A stretch of 64,000 nt of DNA from Heyndrickxia shackletonii (GCF_001420715.1 NZ_LJJC01000015.1:398242-462241), one strand, 5' to 3'. Shown: positions 24,980 through 34,647, counted from the stretch's first letter. Numbers and translations are program-made. Notes: generated by a model not told the origin, from the letters alone.

Positions 24980-25903
24980 TTAGGAACTAACCATGGTGCC
25001 GCCATTAACATGAATGACCTGTCCTGTCACATAGCTTGAATCATCAGAAGCAAGATAGACATAAGCTGGAGCGAGTTCATATGGTTGGCCAGCCCGTTTC
25101 ATTGGAACATCTGAACCGAATTTTGCTACTTTTTCTGCTGAAAAACTGGAAGGAATGAGTGGTGTCCAGATTGGTCCTGGTGCAACAGCATTAACCCTTA
25201 TCCCCTTTTTTGCTAGATTTTGAGAAAGAGAACGAGTGAAAGAGACAATAGCTCCCTTTGTGGAGGAATAGTCTATTAATGTTTTTTCTCCTTCATATGC
25301 CACAACGGATGTCGTATTAATGATGGTACTGCCTTTTTTCATATAAGGAAGCGCTTCCCGGACCATATAGAAGAAGCTATAAATATTTGTTTTAAAGGTA
25401 TGATCCCATTGTTCCGTTGTTATATCCAAAAGGCTTTTTTGAGGATATTGAACGCCATGATTATTCACAAGAATATCGAGCCTTTTAAATCTCTTAATGG
25501 TTCTCTCTACAACCGTTCTGCAGTGATTTTCATCTGTTAAATCACCCACTACGAGCAAGCACTTTTGCCCTAACTCCTCAATTCTTCTTTTCGTTCGAAG
25601 CGCATCTTCATCCTCATAAGTATAATAGTAGGGAATAACAATGTTCGCTCCTTCTTTTGCAAAGGCAATAGCAGTTGCCGCTCCTATTCCGCTGTCTCCG
25701 CCTGTGACAATCGCCACTTTCCCTTTTAATTTTCCGCCTGGTTTATATTGATCATTTTCAATAATCGGCCTCGGTTTCATTAAACCTTCTATACCGGGTT
25801 GTTTATCCTGGTGCTGCGGAGGAAATCTTCTTGGCTTTTTTGGAGACCTCATCCTCATCGGATAATACGGATATATTGGATACACTGGATACATTCGATA
25901 CAT
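24980..25903 (-). CDS. SDR family oxidoreductase with Tyr/Pro-rich N terminus (YhxC/YghA-like)
   Basis: A 307-aa short-chain dehydrogenase: cofactor motif TGGDSGIG (~residues 67-74), NNHGVQ (~147), catalytic Ser in TTSVVAYEG and YSSTKGA (Y-x-x-x-K), ending [13 protein letters not shown]. The [15 protein letters not shown]...RP leader is typical of the YhxC/YdaD/YghA stress-linked branch. Ahead of it lies an extra segment rich in Tyr-Pro repeats ([10 protein letters not shown], residues ~6-15). That resembles spore-coat crosslinkable sequence, so spore association is possible. The SD GAGGTG lies 7 nt before the ATG. Confidence 0.87.
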   Translation of the reverse strand: MYRMYPVYPIYPYYPMRMRSPKKPRRFPPQHQDKQPGIEGLMKPRPIIENDQYKPGGKLKGKVAIVTGGDSGIGAATAIAFAKEGANIVIPYYYTYEDEDALRTKRRIEELGQKCLLVVGDLTDENHCRTVVERTIKRFKRLDILVNNHGVQYPQKSLLDITTEQWDHTFKTNIYSFFYMVREALPYMKKGSTIINTTSVVAYEGEKTLIDYSSTKGAIVSFTRSLSQNLAKKGIRVNAVAPGPIWTPLIPSSFSAEKVAKFGSDVPMKRAGQPYELAPAYVYLASDDSSYVTGQVIHVNGGTMVSS

Positions 25904-25990
25904 AATGCTTCACCTCATGATTAGGCATTTACCCTTTAGTGTATTCTCCAACAAAAAAATGGTGTATTTGATTTTAAAGATAACCTTTCA

Positions 25991-26021
25991 TTGTTAACCT
26001 TAATATTTTTTAAGTTGACAA
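25991..26021 (+). promoter_or_regulatory. BirA operator upstream of bioY
   Basis: TTGTTAACC (25991-25999), 13 nt, then AGTTGACAA (26013-26021), which matches the BirA half-site GGTTAACAA at seven of nine bases. The right half contains the -35 TTGACA, so biotin-loaded BirA would block bioY transcription. The location, 54 nt before the start of a biotin transporter gene, supports the call. Confidence 0.85.
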
Positions 26022-26074
26022 ATTAGATAACAATCTATTATTCTTTTATTACTACATAGAAAAGGGGAATCTAA

Positions 26075-26680
26075 ATGGGAAAGCAAAAATTACGGGCAAT
26101 TGATCTTTGTTATGCTGCTATGTTTGTGGCTTTAACAATGATTGGTGCAAACCTTACATCACTAGTTCCATTTTTAGTAATTGGAGGTGTCCCGATTACT
26201 TTGCAAACCTTTTTTGCGGTATTGGCGGGGGTATTATTAGGTAGTCGGCTAGGTGCCATTTCCATGACTGTATATGCTTTTGTGGGGTTAGTAGGTGCTC
26301 CCGTATTTGCCGGGTTTAAAGGCGGACCAAGCATTATCTTATCTCCTACCTTCGGCTTTATCGTTTCGTTTATATTATTAGCTTTTATTGCAGGAAAAAT
26401 CGTAGAAAAGTCCGCTGAAAAATTGTCCGTATATATTGGAGCAGCACTAATCGGAACGATTATTAACTATCTTTTTGGGACAAACTGGATGTATTTTGCT
26501 TATAAATTTTGGGCAGCAGCACCAGATGGTTTCACTTACAAAATGGCATGGGCATGGATGCTCCCACCACTGCCAAAAGACATGATTCTTTCTATTTTCG
26601 CGGGAATTATGGCATATCGCCTTCATAAAACGGTGAAACTGAAAAAATCTAACACAGTAAACCAACAAAAAAGTGCTTAA
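26075..26680 (+). CDS. bioY: Biotin transporter BioY (ECF S component)
   Basis: A 201-aa integral membrane protein with six helices. It has the BioY marks FVALTMIGANLT, VPITLQTFFAVLAGVLLGSRLGA (~47-69) and VGLVGAPVFAGFKGGPSII. BioY captures biotin and works alone or with the shared EcfAA'T energising module, whose genes are not here. The SD AAAGGGG lies 7 nt before the ATG. The BirA box in its promoter confirms biotin regulation. Confidence 0.93.
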   Translation: MGKQKLRAIDLCYAAMFVALTMIGANLTSLVPFLVIGGVPITLQTFFAVLAGVLLGSRLGAISMTVYAFVGLVGAPVFAGFKGGPSIILSPTFGFIVSFILLAFIAGKIVEKSAEKLSVYIGAALIGTIINYLFGTNWMYFAYKFWAAAPDGFTYKMAWAWMLPPLPKDMILSIFAGIMAYRLHKTVKLKKSNTVNQQKSA

Positions 26681-26685
26681 TATGT

Positions 26686-26716
26686 AAAAAAGGAAGGAGC
26701 TTTCCTTCCTTTTTTA
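26686..26716. terminator. Bidirectional terminator between bioY and map
   Basis: AAAAAAGGAAGGA-GCT-TTCCTTCCTTTTTT, with A/T runs on both sides serving both convergent genes. Confidence 0.9.
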
Positions 26717-27460
26717 TTATAAAGTTAAAATGATCGGCTTATCCTTCGTAACGATAACAGTATGCTCCACCTGTGCAACAAAGCTTCCATCAGGTGTTTT
26801 ATATGTCCACCCATCATCCTGTTCTTCTACTTCTTCTGCTCCAGTAGAGATAAACGGCTCAAATGCAATGACCATCCCGTTTCTTAATAAATCGTTATCC
26901 CATGGCTCAAAGTAGTTCATAATGTAATCAGGCTTTTCATGAAGAGCTCTTCCTACCCCATGTCCAGTTAAATTCATGATAACGGTAAAACCGCTTCTTT
27001 TGGCCTCATTCATCACAGCCTTGCCAATTTGATTCTGCTTTGTCCCAGCTTTAATTTTTGCTAGTCCCTTCTGAAAAGCTCTTTCCGCACAATCGCAAAG
27101 TTCTTGTAATTTTGGGTCACCATTTCCTACCACAAATGAAATGCCTGTATCTGCGTAATATCCATTCAAAGAGCCGGATACATCTATATTTATTAAATCG
27201 CCTTCTTGCAAGATTCTATCGCTCGGAATCCCATGTGCAACTTCATCATTCACACTGATACAAGTATAACCCGGAAAATCATATTCTCCTTTTGGTCCAG
27301 AAATGGCTCCATTTTCTTCAAAGAGCTTCCCAGCAATTTCGTCGAGTTCCTTCGTGGTGACTCCAGGCTTTGCCTGTTTTTTCAGTTCGTCACGTATATT
27401 TGCGACAAGTTTGCCTATTTTTTTTAACCCTTCTAAATCTTGATCATTTTTTACAATCAT
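26717..27460 (-). CDS. map: Methionine aminopeptidase type I (YflG/MapB-like)
   Basis: A 247-aa metallopeptidase that removes the initiator Met from nascent proteins. Metal ligands are visible: the two Asp in NIDVSGSLNGYYADTG, the His in GHGVGRALHEKP (~170), the Glu in IAFEPFIS (~203) and the Glu in VEHTV (~234). It stands alone rather than in the ribosomal-protein operon and matches B. subtilis YflG in length, so it is probably the second, non-essential MAP. The SD AGGAGG lies 7 nt before the ATG. Confidence 0.92.
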   Translation of the reverse strand: MIVKNDQDLEGLKKIGKLVANIRDELKKQAKPGVTTKELDEIAGKLFEENGAISGPKGEYDFPGYTCISVNDEVAHGIPSDRILQEGDLINIDVSGSLNGYYADTGISFVVGNGDPKLQELCDCAERAFQKGLAKIKAGTKQNQIGKAVMNEAKRSGFTVIMNLTGHGVGRALHEKPDYIMNYFEPWDNDLLRNGMVIAFEPFISTGAEEVEEQDDGWTYKTPDGSFVAQVEHTVIVTKDKPIILTL

Positions 27461-27600
27461 TTACCTGTCCTCCTGTTTCTATCGATGAAGATATTGTAGC
27501 AATTTGTCATGCTTTTTTACATATGGATACTCATTCTTCTCTATTATATAGGAAAAAAGTTTTGCTTTTCAAAATCTCTCATCTATCTTTTGTAACGGAA

Positions 27601-27617
27601 TGTAATACATTTGTAAT
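27601..27617 (+). promoter_or_regulatory. WalR-type box upstream of NlpC/P60 gene
   Basis: TGTAAT-ACATT-TGTAAT is an exact direct repeat of the WalR hexamer with 5-nt spacing, and a further TGTAAC lies at 27591. It is about 190 bp upstream of a secreted peptidoglycan hydrolase, the class WalRK controls in Bacillus. Regulation is inferred. Confidence 0.7.
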
Positions 27618-27804
27618 ACTTTTTAAAATAACTGTAACCTAAGTTTCGACAATTTTCTGATATATTAAAAATATCAAATAGGAAATAAGTTTTATGCCGA
27701 AATTGCTAGAAAATATATTTCTTTTGTCTATTATACACAACTCATCCACTGGCGGATAAGCTGCTAGCGCTAAACATAAATTAAACATGAGGTGACCTTG
27801 CTAA

Positions 27805-28242
27805 ATGAAACGGATCGCATCCCTTCTGCTTACACTGTTATTAGGAATCGTATTTTTACTACCAGCAAATGAAGCTGCAGCAGCTTCCCCTACGGAAGTT
27901 ATTAATGTAGCAAAAAAATACTTAGGAACTCCTTACAGATATGGTGGAATGTCGCCAACGGGCTTCGATTGTTCCGGATTTGTCTCCTATTCTTATAAAA
28001 AAATTGGAGTCAATTTACCACATTCAGCGGATGCTATGTTTCAAAGAGGTAAAAAGGTTAGTAAAACAAATTTAAAACCAGGGGATCTTGTGTTTTTTAA
28101 TACTGGTTCAAAAAAAGTCTCTCATGTTGCGATATACATAGGTAACAATAAAGTTATTCACTCGGTTTCAAATGGAGTAAAAATTGATTGTTTGAACTGT
28201 ACTTATTGGAAAACAAGATATATTGGAGCAAAAAGAATTTAA
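27805..28242 (+). CDS. Secreted NlpC/P60 peptidoglycan endopeptidase
   Basis: A 145-aa protein with a Sec signal peptide (MKRIASLLLTLLLGIVFLLP, cleavage near ANEAAAA) and a minimal NlpC/P60 domain. The catalytic Cys is in FDCSGFVSYSY (~52), the His in SHVAIYIG (~106), and a third polar residue in VIHSVSNG. It cleaves gamma-D-Glu-diamino acid bonds in stem peptides outside the cell. There is no LysM or other wall-binding domain, unlike LytE/CwlS. The SD GAGGTG lies 10 nt before the ATG. A perfect WalR box upstream suggests control of wall turnover. Confidence 0.92.
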   Translation: MKRIASLLLTLLLGIVFLLPANEAAAASPTEVINVAKKYLGTPYRYGGMSPTGFDCSGFVSYSYKKIGVNLPHSADAMFQRGKKVSKTNLKPGDLVFFNTGSKKVSHVAIYIGNNKVIHSVSNGVKIDCLNCTYWKTRYIGAKRI

Positions 28243-28254
28243 TAATTTAAAAGA

Positions 28255-28281
28255 AAAGTAGCTTCAGTGCTGCTTTTTTTG
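28255..28281 (+). terminator. Rho-independent terminator of NlpC/P60 gene
   Basis: AAAGTAGC-TTCAGT-GCTGCTTT followed by TTTT. Confidence 0.85.
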
Positions 28282-28391
28282 TCTGTAAGGCTAGACATAA
28301 TTTATAGCCAACGTATACTGTCCGGCGGAATGTCCATCATAATAGTTAAAGATCCATATGAAAAGCTGACAGGTTTCCCCGTCAGCATCCA

Positions 28392-30285
28392 TTAATCTCC
28401 TTCTATTTTTTCCAATTTTTCGTATATTTCATCCCTTCTTAATTCCAACCTATTTGCTTCATGATGAAGTTCCTGTAATAATTGTATCTCCCTCTCCTTT
28501 TCCATTTGCTTCAAAATAGCACTAATGGAAGACTCAATTTGTTCTATTTCCTTTTCGAGGATAAACGTTATATTTTCTTCTATTTTCACTTCGGCTTTTT
28601 AACGTTTTCCCTTGAATTTGTTTTAGGCAATTGTTTTACCTTCCATTCTTGGCGGTGACGAAGTTCCTCCATTTTCCCCTTTGCCCAATCATAATTTCCA
28701 TCAAAGCGGTGTACAGACTGATCCTTAATCCAATATATTCTTTCAAATAAACGATTTAAGAAATATCGATCATGGGAGACGGCAATAATCGTTCCATTAA
28801 ATTCTTCTAATGCTTCCTCTAATACTTCACAGGAATCTATATCTAAATGATTCGTTGGTTCATCCAGTATAAGAAGATTAATATCCTTGTACATTAATTG
28901 TGCCAAGCGCAGCCTATGCGCTCTCCCCCACTTAGCTGATTTACTTTGCGAAAGACAGAATGACCGTAGAAAAGAAATCTCGCTAATATATGGCGTGCCT
29001 CTCCCTCTGTAACATGGATCTCGTTGCGGAATTCCTCTATAACCGTATGATTTTGGCCGCTGTCATATACATGCTGGGATAAATAGCCGATGTGGAGATT
29101 GCTGCCAAGCTTTATTTCACCATTATCCGGTTGCACTTTTTGAAGCATCATTTTTATTAAGGTGGATTTACCTGCGCCATTCTCACCAATAATTGCCACC
29201 TTATCCGTGTATTGAATATGCATATTGACTTGTTCAAATAGCTTCCTTCCACCATAGGATTTTGCTACCTCCTTTAGCGAAATAACATCTTTTCCACTCC
29301 GATCTGCACTATCGAAATCTACATTTATTTTTTTTCGGTTTAAAATTGGTCTTTCCAGCTTAACCATTCTTTCTAAGGCACGTTCCATATTTCGGGCTCG
29401 CTTATGAAGACCCTCATTCGGCGGATTTGCACGATTTGCCCATTCTTTTAACCGTTTGATCGCTTCCTTCATTTTTTTGATCTTTTTTTGCTGCTCCTGG
29501 TATGCTTGGAATTCAATGAGCAGTCTTTCCTCTTTTTCCTTCACGAACCCTGAAAAGTTAGTGTGATAAATATGGATTTCCCCTTCTTCTAAATCAACAA
29601 TTTTGTTTACAACCTCATCTAAAAAATATCGATCATGAGATATTAGAACCACAGTGCCGCCATAATCACGCAAAAAACTCCCTAACCATTCTACTGCTTG
29701 AAGATCTAAATGATTGGTTGGTTCGTCCAGCAATAACAAATCAGGATTTTTTAATAAGTTGAGGGCTAATCCAATTTTCGTCTTTTCTCCTCCACTCAAC
29801 TGATTAAAAGATTGAGAAAGTAAACTGGATATATTTAATCCATTCGCAACTCGATCAATGTTGGACTCTATTTCATATCCTCCATTTCGAATGAAATGAT
29901 CCTGCAATTCTCCATACATATCCATATGCTTTTGCAATGTATTAGGATCATTTTCACCTCCCATTTTTACCTCCAGTTCTGTCATTTTGGATTGAATATC
30001 TGTAAGAGATTGAAAAGCCGTCCTTAAAACATTTTCAACCGACATATCGGCCGGGTAATCTGGAATCTGGGCTAAATAGCCAATGTTTAAGCCTTTTTTC
30101 CAATGAACTTGCCCTGAATCTTGCATCTCTATGCCGGCCATAATTTTTAACAAGGTGGTCTTTCCACTTCCGTTGCGTCCGACTAAGCCAATACAATCTT
30201 TCTCATTTATTTCTAGGGATAAATGTTCAAATATCATACTCCCGCCATAGGATTTACTAATTTCATTCATACTGCAAACAATCAT
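28392..30285 (-). pseudogene. ABC-F ATPase gene split by two single-base deletions
   Basis: Three abutting frames add up to one roughly 630-aa ABC-F protein. Frame 1 (to 28894) has both Walker A motifs (GRNGSGKTT, GENGAGKST), the first signature and DEPTNHLD, and stops just after the second LSGGER. Frame 2 (28586-28906) resumes with LAQLMYKDINLLILDEPTNHLD. Frame 3 (28392-28589) is the coiled-coil tail. One missing base near 28914 and one missing A in the run at 28596-28600 would restore a single frame. ABC-F proteins act on the ribosome, often protecting it from antibiotics. The cause is either true decay or assembly indels. The start ATG has AAAGGAG 9 nt upstream. Confidence 0.8.
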
Positions 30286-30397
30286 TTGCATTCTCTCCTT
30301 TGTCATAAAAATATGCACATATTTCACTTGAGCAATCTCTATAACCTAGTTTGGAATGTGGACTTACCTATTTTTATTTCCGTACTTCAAACACAAA

Positions 30398-30429
30398 AAA
30401 GCCATAGGAAAGCAAAATCCCATGGCTTT
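30398..30429 (-). promoter_or_regulatory. Leader terminator/attenuator hairpin upstream of ABC-F gene
   Basis: On the minus strand AAAGCCAT-GGG...CC-TATGGCTTT followed by TTTTG forms an intrinsic terminator 110 nt before the ABC-F start, with no gene between. Antibiotic-resistance ABC-F genes are commonly controlled by such leader attenuators. I could not identify a clear anti-terminator or leader peptide. Confidence 0.55.
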
Positions 30430-30471
30430 AGTTCAAAAATTATGTTTCCATTTTATAAACATAATAGGTGC

Positions 30472-30504
30472 AAAAAAAGGGAGAGCAAGAAGCCCTCCCT
30501 TTTT
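30472..30504. terminator. Bidirectional-looking terminator
   Basis: AAAAAAAGGGAGAGC-AAGAA-GCCCTCCCTTTTT; on the minus strand it ends with TTTTTTTG. It probably ends the 41-aa ORF transcript or the oxidoreductase transcript before the ABC-F promoter. Confidence 0.8.
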
Positions 30505-30547
30505 ACCGAACTATTCAAAAGTGGTTATAGAGATTTTCTCACCGTTT

Positions 30548-30673
30548 TCATTTCCATATGCAGTTGCTAAAAATGGGCATACTACTCCCGTTAGCAGCTA
30601 CAGCATGAAAAATTGCACGGCAAATATACAGGTGTTCCATCCATTGCCCGCGCACAAAAACAGCTTGATTCAT
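30548..30673 (-). CDS. Hypothetical 41-aa peptide
   Basis: AAGGTGG lies 9 nt before the ATG, and a terminator follows 44 nt after the stop. The product begins MNQAVFVRGQWMEHLYI and contains two Cys. It has no clear membrane helix and no known family. It sits 70 nt after the Gfo/Idh gene on the same strand, so it may be the operon's last gene. Confidence 0.45.
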   Translation of the reverse strand: MNQAVFVRGQWMEHLYICRAIFHAVAANGSSMPIFSNCIWK

Positions 30674-30742
30674 CTCAATACACCACCTTTCATTGTATTA
30701 TTATTATTTTAATTTTTTCGAACACTTTTTGCAAGCTTTCTT

Positions 30743-31702
30743 TTAAACATGCTGCAAAATCTGTTCTAATACTTTTTGTACATTATACCCATCTTTAAAG
30801 GAAACTAGTCTCGATTGCTTATTTTCCATCGCCTTGATTATTTCTGAAATAAGATCTTGGTGCTCATTATTTTCAATCGCTTCAATTGGAAAGGCAGATT
30901 GTTCGTTTGTTTCCCCTTCAAGCTGACCCCAATTTTTTAGAGCCAATGTTCCTTTGTCACCATATAATTTAAAGGATATTTCTTCTTTTCTTCCAATTCC
31001 GCTTAAACCATCAATGATAACAGGGATACCATCTTGAAGCTTTAATTTTGCAATAACACCTGTTTCACATTGTTCTGGATTATCCGGGTAGTCAATAAAA
31101 GATTGTTCATATGTAATTTCTCCAAAAAGATCTTCCATCACTTGAATATAATGAGGCGTTATTTCACGAATAAAACCGCCTTGTTCCCTTCCGGCTATCC
31201 AAGGATTTTGCTGCCACGCGCGCGGCCATTGGGGAAAATGCATTTTTAATTCTACGCGTTTTAATTTTCCAATTTCGCCTGCTTCCCATTTTGCTTTAAA
31301 TGTTTGAACAGCATTGCTATATGGTAACGGAAAGTTAATAGCGTTTACTATATTTGCATTTTCTACTGCACCAGCCATTTCTTCCGCTTCCGCTAATGAA
31401 TTTGCTAAAGGCTTTTCACATAAAATATGCTTACCCGCCTTTGCAGCTTCCATTACGACCCGATGATGAAACTTAGGCGGAACTGCCACATATACAAGAT
31501 TAATAGAAGGATCTGAAATTAATTCGTTGTAATTTGTATATATATTCACATTATCAATCTTTGCCTGTAACTCGTTTAATCGCGACGTATTGGTATCGCA
31601 GATTGCGGCAACAATTGTTTTCGGATGTTTAACAAACTGATGTAATAGTCTCTCCCCTACTGCACCCAATCCGACAATTCCGACGTTCACTAATTTCTCC
31701 AT
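30743..31702 (-). CDS. Gfo/Idh/MocA family oxidoreductase
   Basis: A 319-aa NAD(P)-dependent sugar or inositol-type dehydrogenase. The Rossmann motif GIVGLGAVGERLL lies at residues ~7-19, the family block CEKPLANSLAEAEEM around residue 93, and a C-terminal beta-sheet domain follows. The substrate is unknown. The ATG at 31702 follows GGGAGGAGG by 9 nt; a frame from 31795 would add residues without an SD. No sugar operon is nearby. Confidence 0.88.
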   Translation of the reverse strand: MEKLVNVGIVGLGAVGERLLHQFVKHPKTIVAAICDTNTSRLNELQAKIDNVNIYTNYNELISDPSINLVYVAVPPKFHHRVVMEAAKAGKHILCEKPLANSLAEAEEMAGAVENANIVNAINFPLPYSNAVQTFKAKWEAGEIGKLKRVELKMHFPQWPRAWQQNPWIAGREQGGFIREITPHYIQVMEDLFGEITYEQSFIDYPDNPEQCETGVIAKLKLQDGIPVIIDGLSGIGRKEEISFKLYGDKGTLALKNWGQLEGETNEQSAFPIEAIENNEHQDLISEIIKAMENKQSRLVSFKDGYNVQKVLEQILQHV

Positions 31703-31896
31703 GATTGCACCTCCTCCCTTATTATTGTCTGACTCTTTCAAAAGGTCAAATTTTTTATAGAAGACTGATTTTCCGTTTAGATTGTTTCTTTTCATATATG
31801 ATAAATCCTAATGAAGACTTTTTCTTTAAAAAGGTTATTCATTCTTAACCGAATTAAGGATATTTTTCCAATAAAACATAGTTTAAGAAAAGAGCC

Positions 31897-32427
31897 TTAA
31901 TTAATACTAGCGACCTTCCCTTTCAGTTTTTCCTTTCCACGTCTTAAGTGAGTTTTCACAGTGGACATAGGCAGCTCGCTATTTTTCGAAATATCCATAA
32001 TCGTGAAATCATGAAAATAATAAAGTAAAATAGGGTTTTTATAACGATTTGGAAGCTCATTAATTTTTTTCATCAATTCTTCATGAAGACATTTTTCCAT
32101 TACAGTATTTTCCGTTTCATCATGGAGGATAACTTCGTTTTGTTCCATGGTTTGATTATTAATATATCGTTTCCTAACATTCTCTTTTTTCCACATGTCC
32201 TTGCACTTATTCTGTGCAATTTTGTATATCCAGTTTTTCAAAGATGCTCTTTTTTCAAAGGATTTATAATGGATAAAAGCCGATAATAATGTTTCCTGGT
32301 AAATGTCCTCAGACATCTCCCAATGCTTCATAATAGAATATATATAATGCAGAAGTGCTTTTCCGTGTGTTTGAATAAATTCCTCTAAATCTATCACATT
32401 ATCTTGTTTACGATTTGCTGCAATCAT
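31897..32427 (-). CDS. ECF-type RNA polymerase sigma factor
   Basis: A 176-aa sigma-70 family protein. Region 2 is visible as YIYSIMKHWEMSEDIYQETLLSAF with LKNWIYKIAQNKCKD, and region 4 as ELPNRYKNPILLYYFHDFTIMDISK plus STVKTHLRRGKEKLK. There is no anti-sigma gene next to it; the neighbours are an oxidoreductase and yfmM. The ATG at 32427 follows AGGAG by 11 nt; the ATG at 32454 has no SD. Its regulon cannot be read here. Confidence 0.88.
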   Translation of the reverse strand: MIAANRKQDNVIDLEEFIQTHGKALLHYIYSIMKHWEMSEDIYQETLLSAFIHYKSFEKRASLKNWIYKIAQNKCKDMWKKENVRKRYINNQTMEQNEVILHDETENTVMEKCLHEELMKKINELPNRYKNPILLYYFHDFTIMDISKNSELPMSTVKTHLRRGKEKLKGKVASIN

Positions 32428-32551
32428 TTTTTCACTCTCTCCTAAATTATCCATATCTTTAAAAATAAGGAAGTTTCATTTATAATCATTTTAAGTTATT
32501 TACAAACATTTGTCTCTTTCTAACGTATGCGGGTATCCATTTTGATGACTG

Positions 32552-32622
32552 CGAAGGTGCAATTGGCATTTTAAATTTCACTAATCCGTACACCGATGAG
32601 CAAGGCGTCTCCGCTTTTCCCA
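32552..32622 (+). repeat. Degenerate fragment of the dispersed repeat
   Basis: GGTGCAATTGGCATTTTAAATTTCAC is a mutated form of the repeat's hairpin module (cited only as 32555-32580). It is followed by GAGCAAGGCGTCTCCGCTTTT, which resembles the repeat end. The central invariant block is missing. Confidence 0.4.
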
Positions 32623-32907
32623 TTCATTATATGGAATCAAACTTAAAATAGAAAAAAAAGATTCTTAAGTTTTCTTTAATTTTTGTTTAGAAAAAGTTTA
32701 ACTGTCGACTCTAGTTTCCTGCTCGTAATAATAAACGTATTAAAAAATAGAAACCCTACAGTTTTTGTTTCGAAATTTACATTATCATCCACAAGTTTTT
32801 TTATCATGAGATAACAGATGGAATTTTATATAAGACTTAAGACGTAGAAGGCTGATGCAATGGTTTATTCATGCCCAATATTTACATTCATTTCAAAAAA
32901 AATTTAC

Positions 32908-32936
32908 TTCAATACTATGTATCTCTCAGATATAAT
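32908..32936 (+). promoter_or_regulatory. Probable sigma-A promoter of yfmM
   Basis: TTCAAT, 17 bp, TATAAT, ending 44 nt before the ATG. The interval 32428-32907 otherwise holds no gene. Confidence 0.5.
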
Positions 32937-32980
32937 TTTTTTATGCGGCAAAAATTAACGGAAAAAGGTGTATTTACAAT

Positions 32981-34537
32981 ATGAGTATTTTAACTGTGAA
33001 GAATTTAAGTCATGGCTTTGGCGACCGTGCGATATTTAATGATGTTTCCTTCCGGCTGCTTAAAGGAGAGCATATCGGACTAGTAGGTGCAAATGGAGAG
33101 GGAAAATCTACGTTTATGAATATAGTGACCGGTAAGCTTCAGCCTGATGAAGGAAAAGTGGAATGGGCGAAAAAGGTACGCGTCGGTTATCTTGATCAGC
33201 ATGCAGTTCTCCAAAAAGGAATGACTATTCGCGATTGCTTAAAAGGGGCTTTTCAATACCTTTTTGATCTTGAGGCGGAAATGAATGATATATATAACAA
33301 AATGGCAGAAGTAACACCAGAAGAACTCGAAGCATTGCTTGAAGACGTCGGGAATATCCAAGAAACCTTAACAAATAATGATTTTTATGTCATTGATGCA
33401 AAGGTGGAAGAGGTTGCCCGCGGTCTTGGATTGGATGATATTGGCCTAGAACGTGATGTTCAGGAATTAAGCGGCGGACAAAGAACAAAAATCCTGTTGG
33501 CAAAGCTGCTTCTAGAAAAACCTGATATACTTCTTTTGGACGAGCCGACCAACTATTTGGATGAAAAGCATATTGAGTGGTTAAAACGTTATCTGCAGGA
33601 ATATGAGAACGCGTTTATTCTCATTTCCCACGATATTCCGTTTTTGAATAGTGTTATTAATCTTATTTACCATATGGAAAATCAAGAATTAAACCGCTAT
33701 GTTGGTGATTATGATGATTTTCTTAAGGTACATGAAATGAAGAAACAACAGCTTGAAGCCGCGTATAAAAAGCAACAGCAAGAAATTTCCGAGCTTAAGG
33801 ATTTTGTTGCACGCAATAAAGCAAGGGTATCTACCCGCAATATGGCAATGTCCCGCCAGAAAAAGCTTGATAAAATGGAGATTATTGAGCTTGCCGCCGA
33901 AAAGCCAAAACCGGAATTTCGTTTTAAAGAAGCAAGAACTTCCGGCAAGTTGATTTTCGAAACATCGGACCTTGTAATTGGCTATGATGAAGCACTTTCT
34001 AAACCACTTAATTTGAGGATGGAACGCGGGCAAAAAATTGCACTTGTCGGAGCAAATGGCATTGGAAAAACAACCTTATTAAGAAGTATTTTAGGGGAAA
34101 TTAATCCAATCTCCGGCTCTGTTCAATTAGGGGAATATTTATATACTGGATATTTTGAACAGGAAATAAAACAAGCAAACTATCACACTTGTATTGAAGA
34201 TGTTTGGAATGATTTTCCTTCCTTTACACAGTACGAAATTCGTGCGGCATTAGCGAAGTGTGGCTTAACCACTAAGCATATCGAAAGTAAAGTCGAAGTG
34301 CTAAGCGGCGGTGAAAAGGCTAAAGTAAGGCTTTGTAAGCTTATTAATAAAGAAACAAATATTTTAGTACTGGATGAGCCGACCAATCATCTCGATGTTG
34401 ATGCGAAAGATGAGTTAAAACGTGCTTTGCAGGACTACAAAGGAAGCATTCTGCTTATCTGCCATGAGCCTGAGTTTTATCAAGATGTAGTTACAGATGT
34501 ATGGAATTGTGAATCATGGACAACTAAAGTGTTTTAA
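32981..34537 (+). CDS. yfmM: ABC-F family ATPase YfmM
   Basis: A 518-aa soluble protein with two ABC domains: Walker A GANGEGKST (~38-46) and GANGIGKTT (~354-362), signatures LSGGQRT and LSGGEKA, and both DEPTN(Y/H)LD Walker B regions. The linker is ABC-F-type (ELKDFVARNKARVSTRNMAMSR). The length and sequence track B. subtilis YfmM closely. It acts on translating ribosomes, probably relieving stalls; B. subtilis YfmR/YfmM are linked to translation quality. It is intact, unlike the frameshifted ABC-F gene 2.7 kb away. The SD AAAAGG is 10-12 nt from the ATG. Confidence 0.93.
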   Translation: MSILTVKNLSHGFGDRAIFNDVSFRLLKGEHIGLVGANGEGKSTFMNIVTGKLQPDEGKVEWAKKVRVGYLDQHAVLQKGMTIRDCLKGAFQYLFDLEAEMNDIYNKMAEVTPEELEALLEDVGNIQETLTNNDFYVIDAKVEEVARGLGLDDIGLERDVQELSGGQRTKILLAKLLLEKPDILLLDEPTNYLDEKHIEWLKRYLQEYENAFILISHDIPFLNSVINLIYHMENQELNRYVGDYDDFLKVHEMKKQQLEAAYKKQQQEISELKDFVARNKARVSTRNMAMSRQKKLDKMEIIELAAEKPKPEFRFKEARTSGKLIFETSDLVIGYDEALSKPLNLRMERGQKIALVGANGIGKTTLLRSILGEINPISGSVQLGEYLYTGYFEQEIKQANYHTCIEDVWNDFPSFTQYEIRAALAKCGLTTKHIESKVEVLSGGEKAKVRLCKLINKETNILVLDEPTNHLDVDAKDELKRALQDYKGSILLICHEPEFYQDVVTDVWNCESWTTKVF

Positions 34538-34543
34538 TCATGG

Positions 34544-34573
34544 TGTTCCCTGTTTTGACGGGGAACTTTTTTT
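34544..34573 (+). terminator. Rho-independent terminator of yfmM
   Basis: GTTCCC-TGTTTTGAC-GGGGAAC followed by TTTTTTT. Confidence 0.9.
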
Positions 34574-34647
34574 ATGAATGAAATATTCTAATTGTTCATT
34601 CTGCTCTATATAATTAGTCTGAGAAGCAGGAAAAAGGAGGTGTATAA

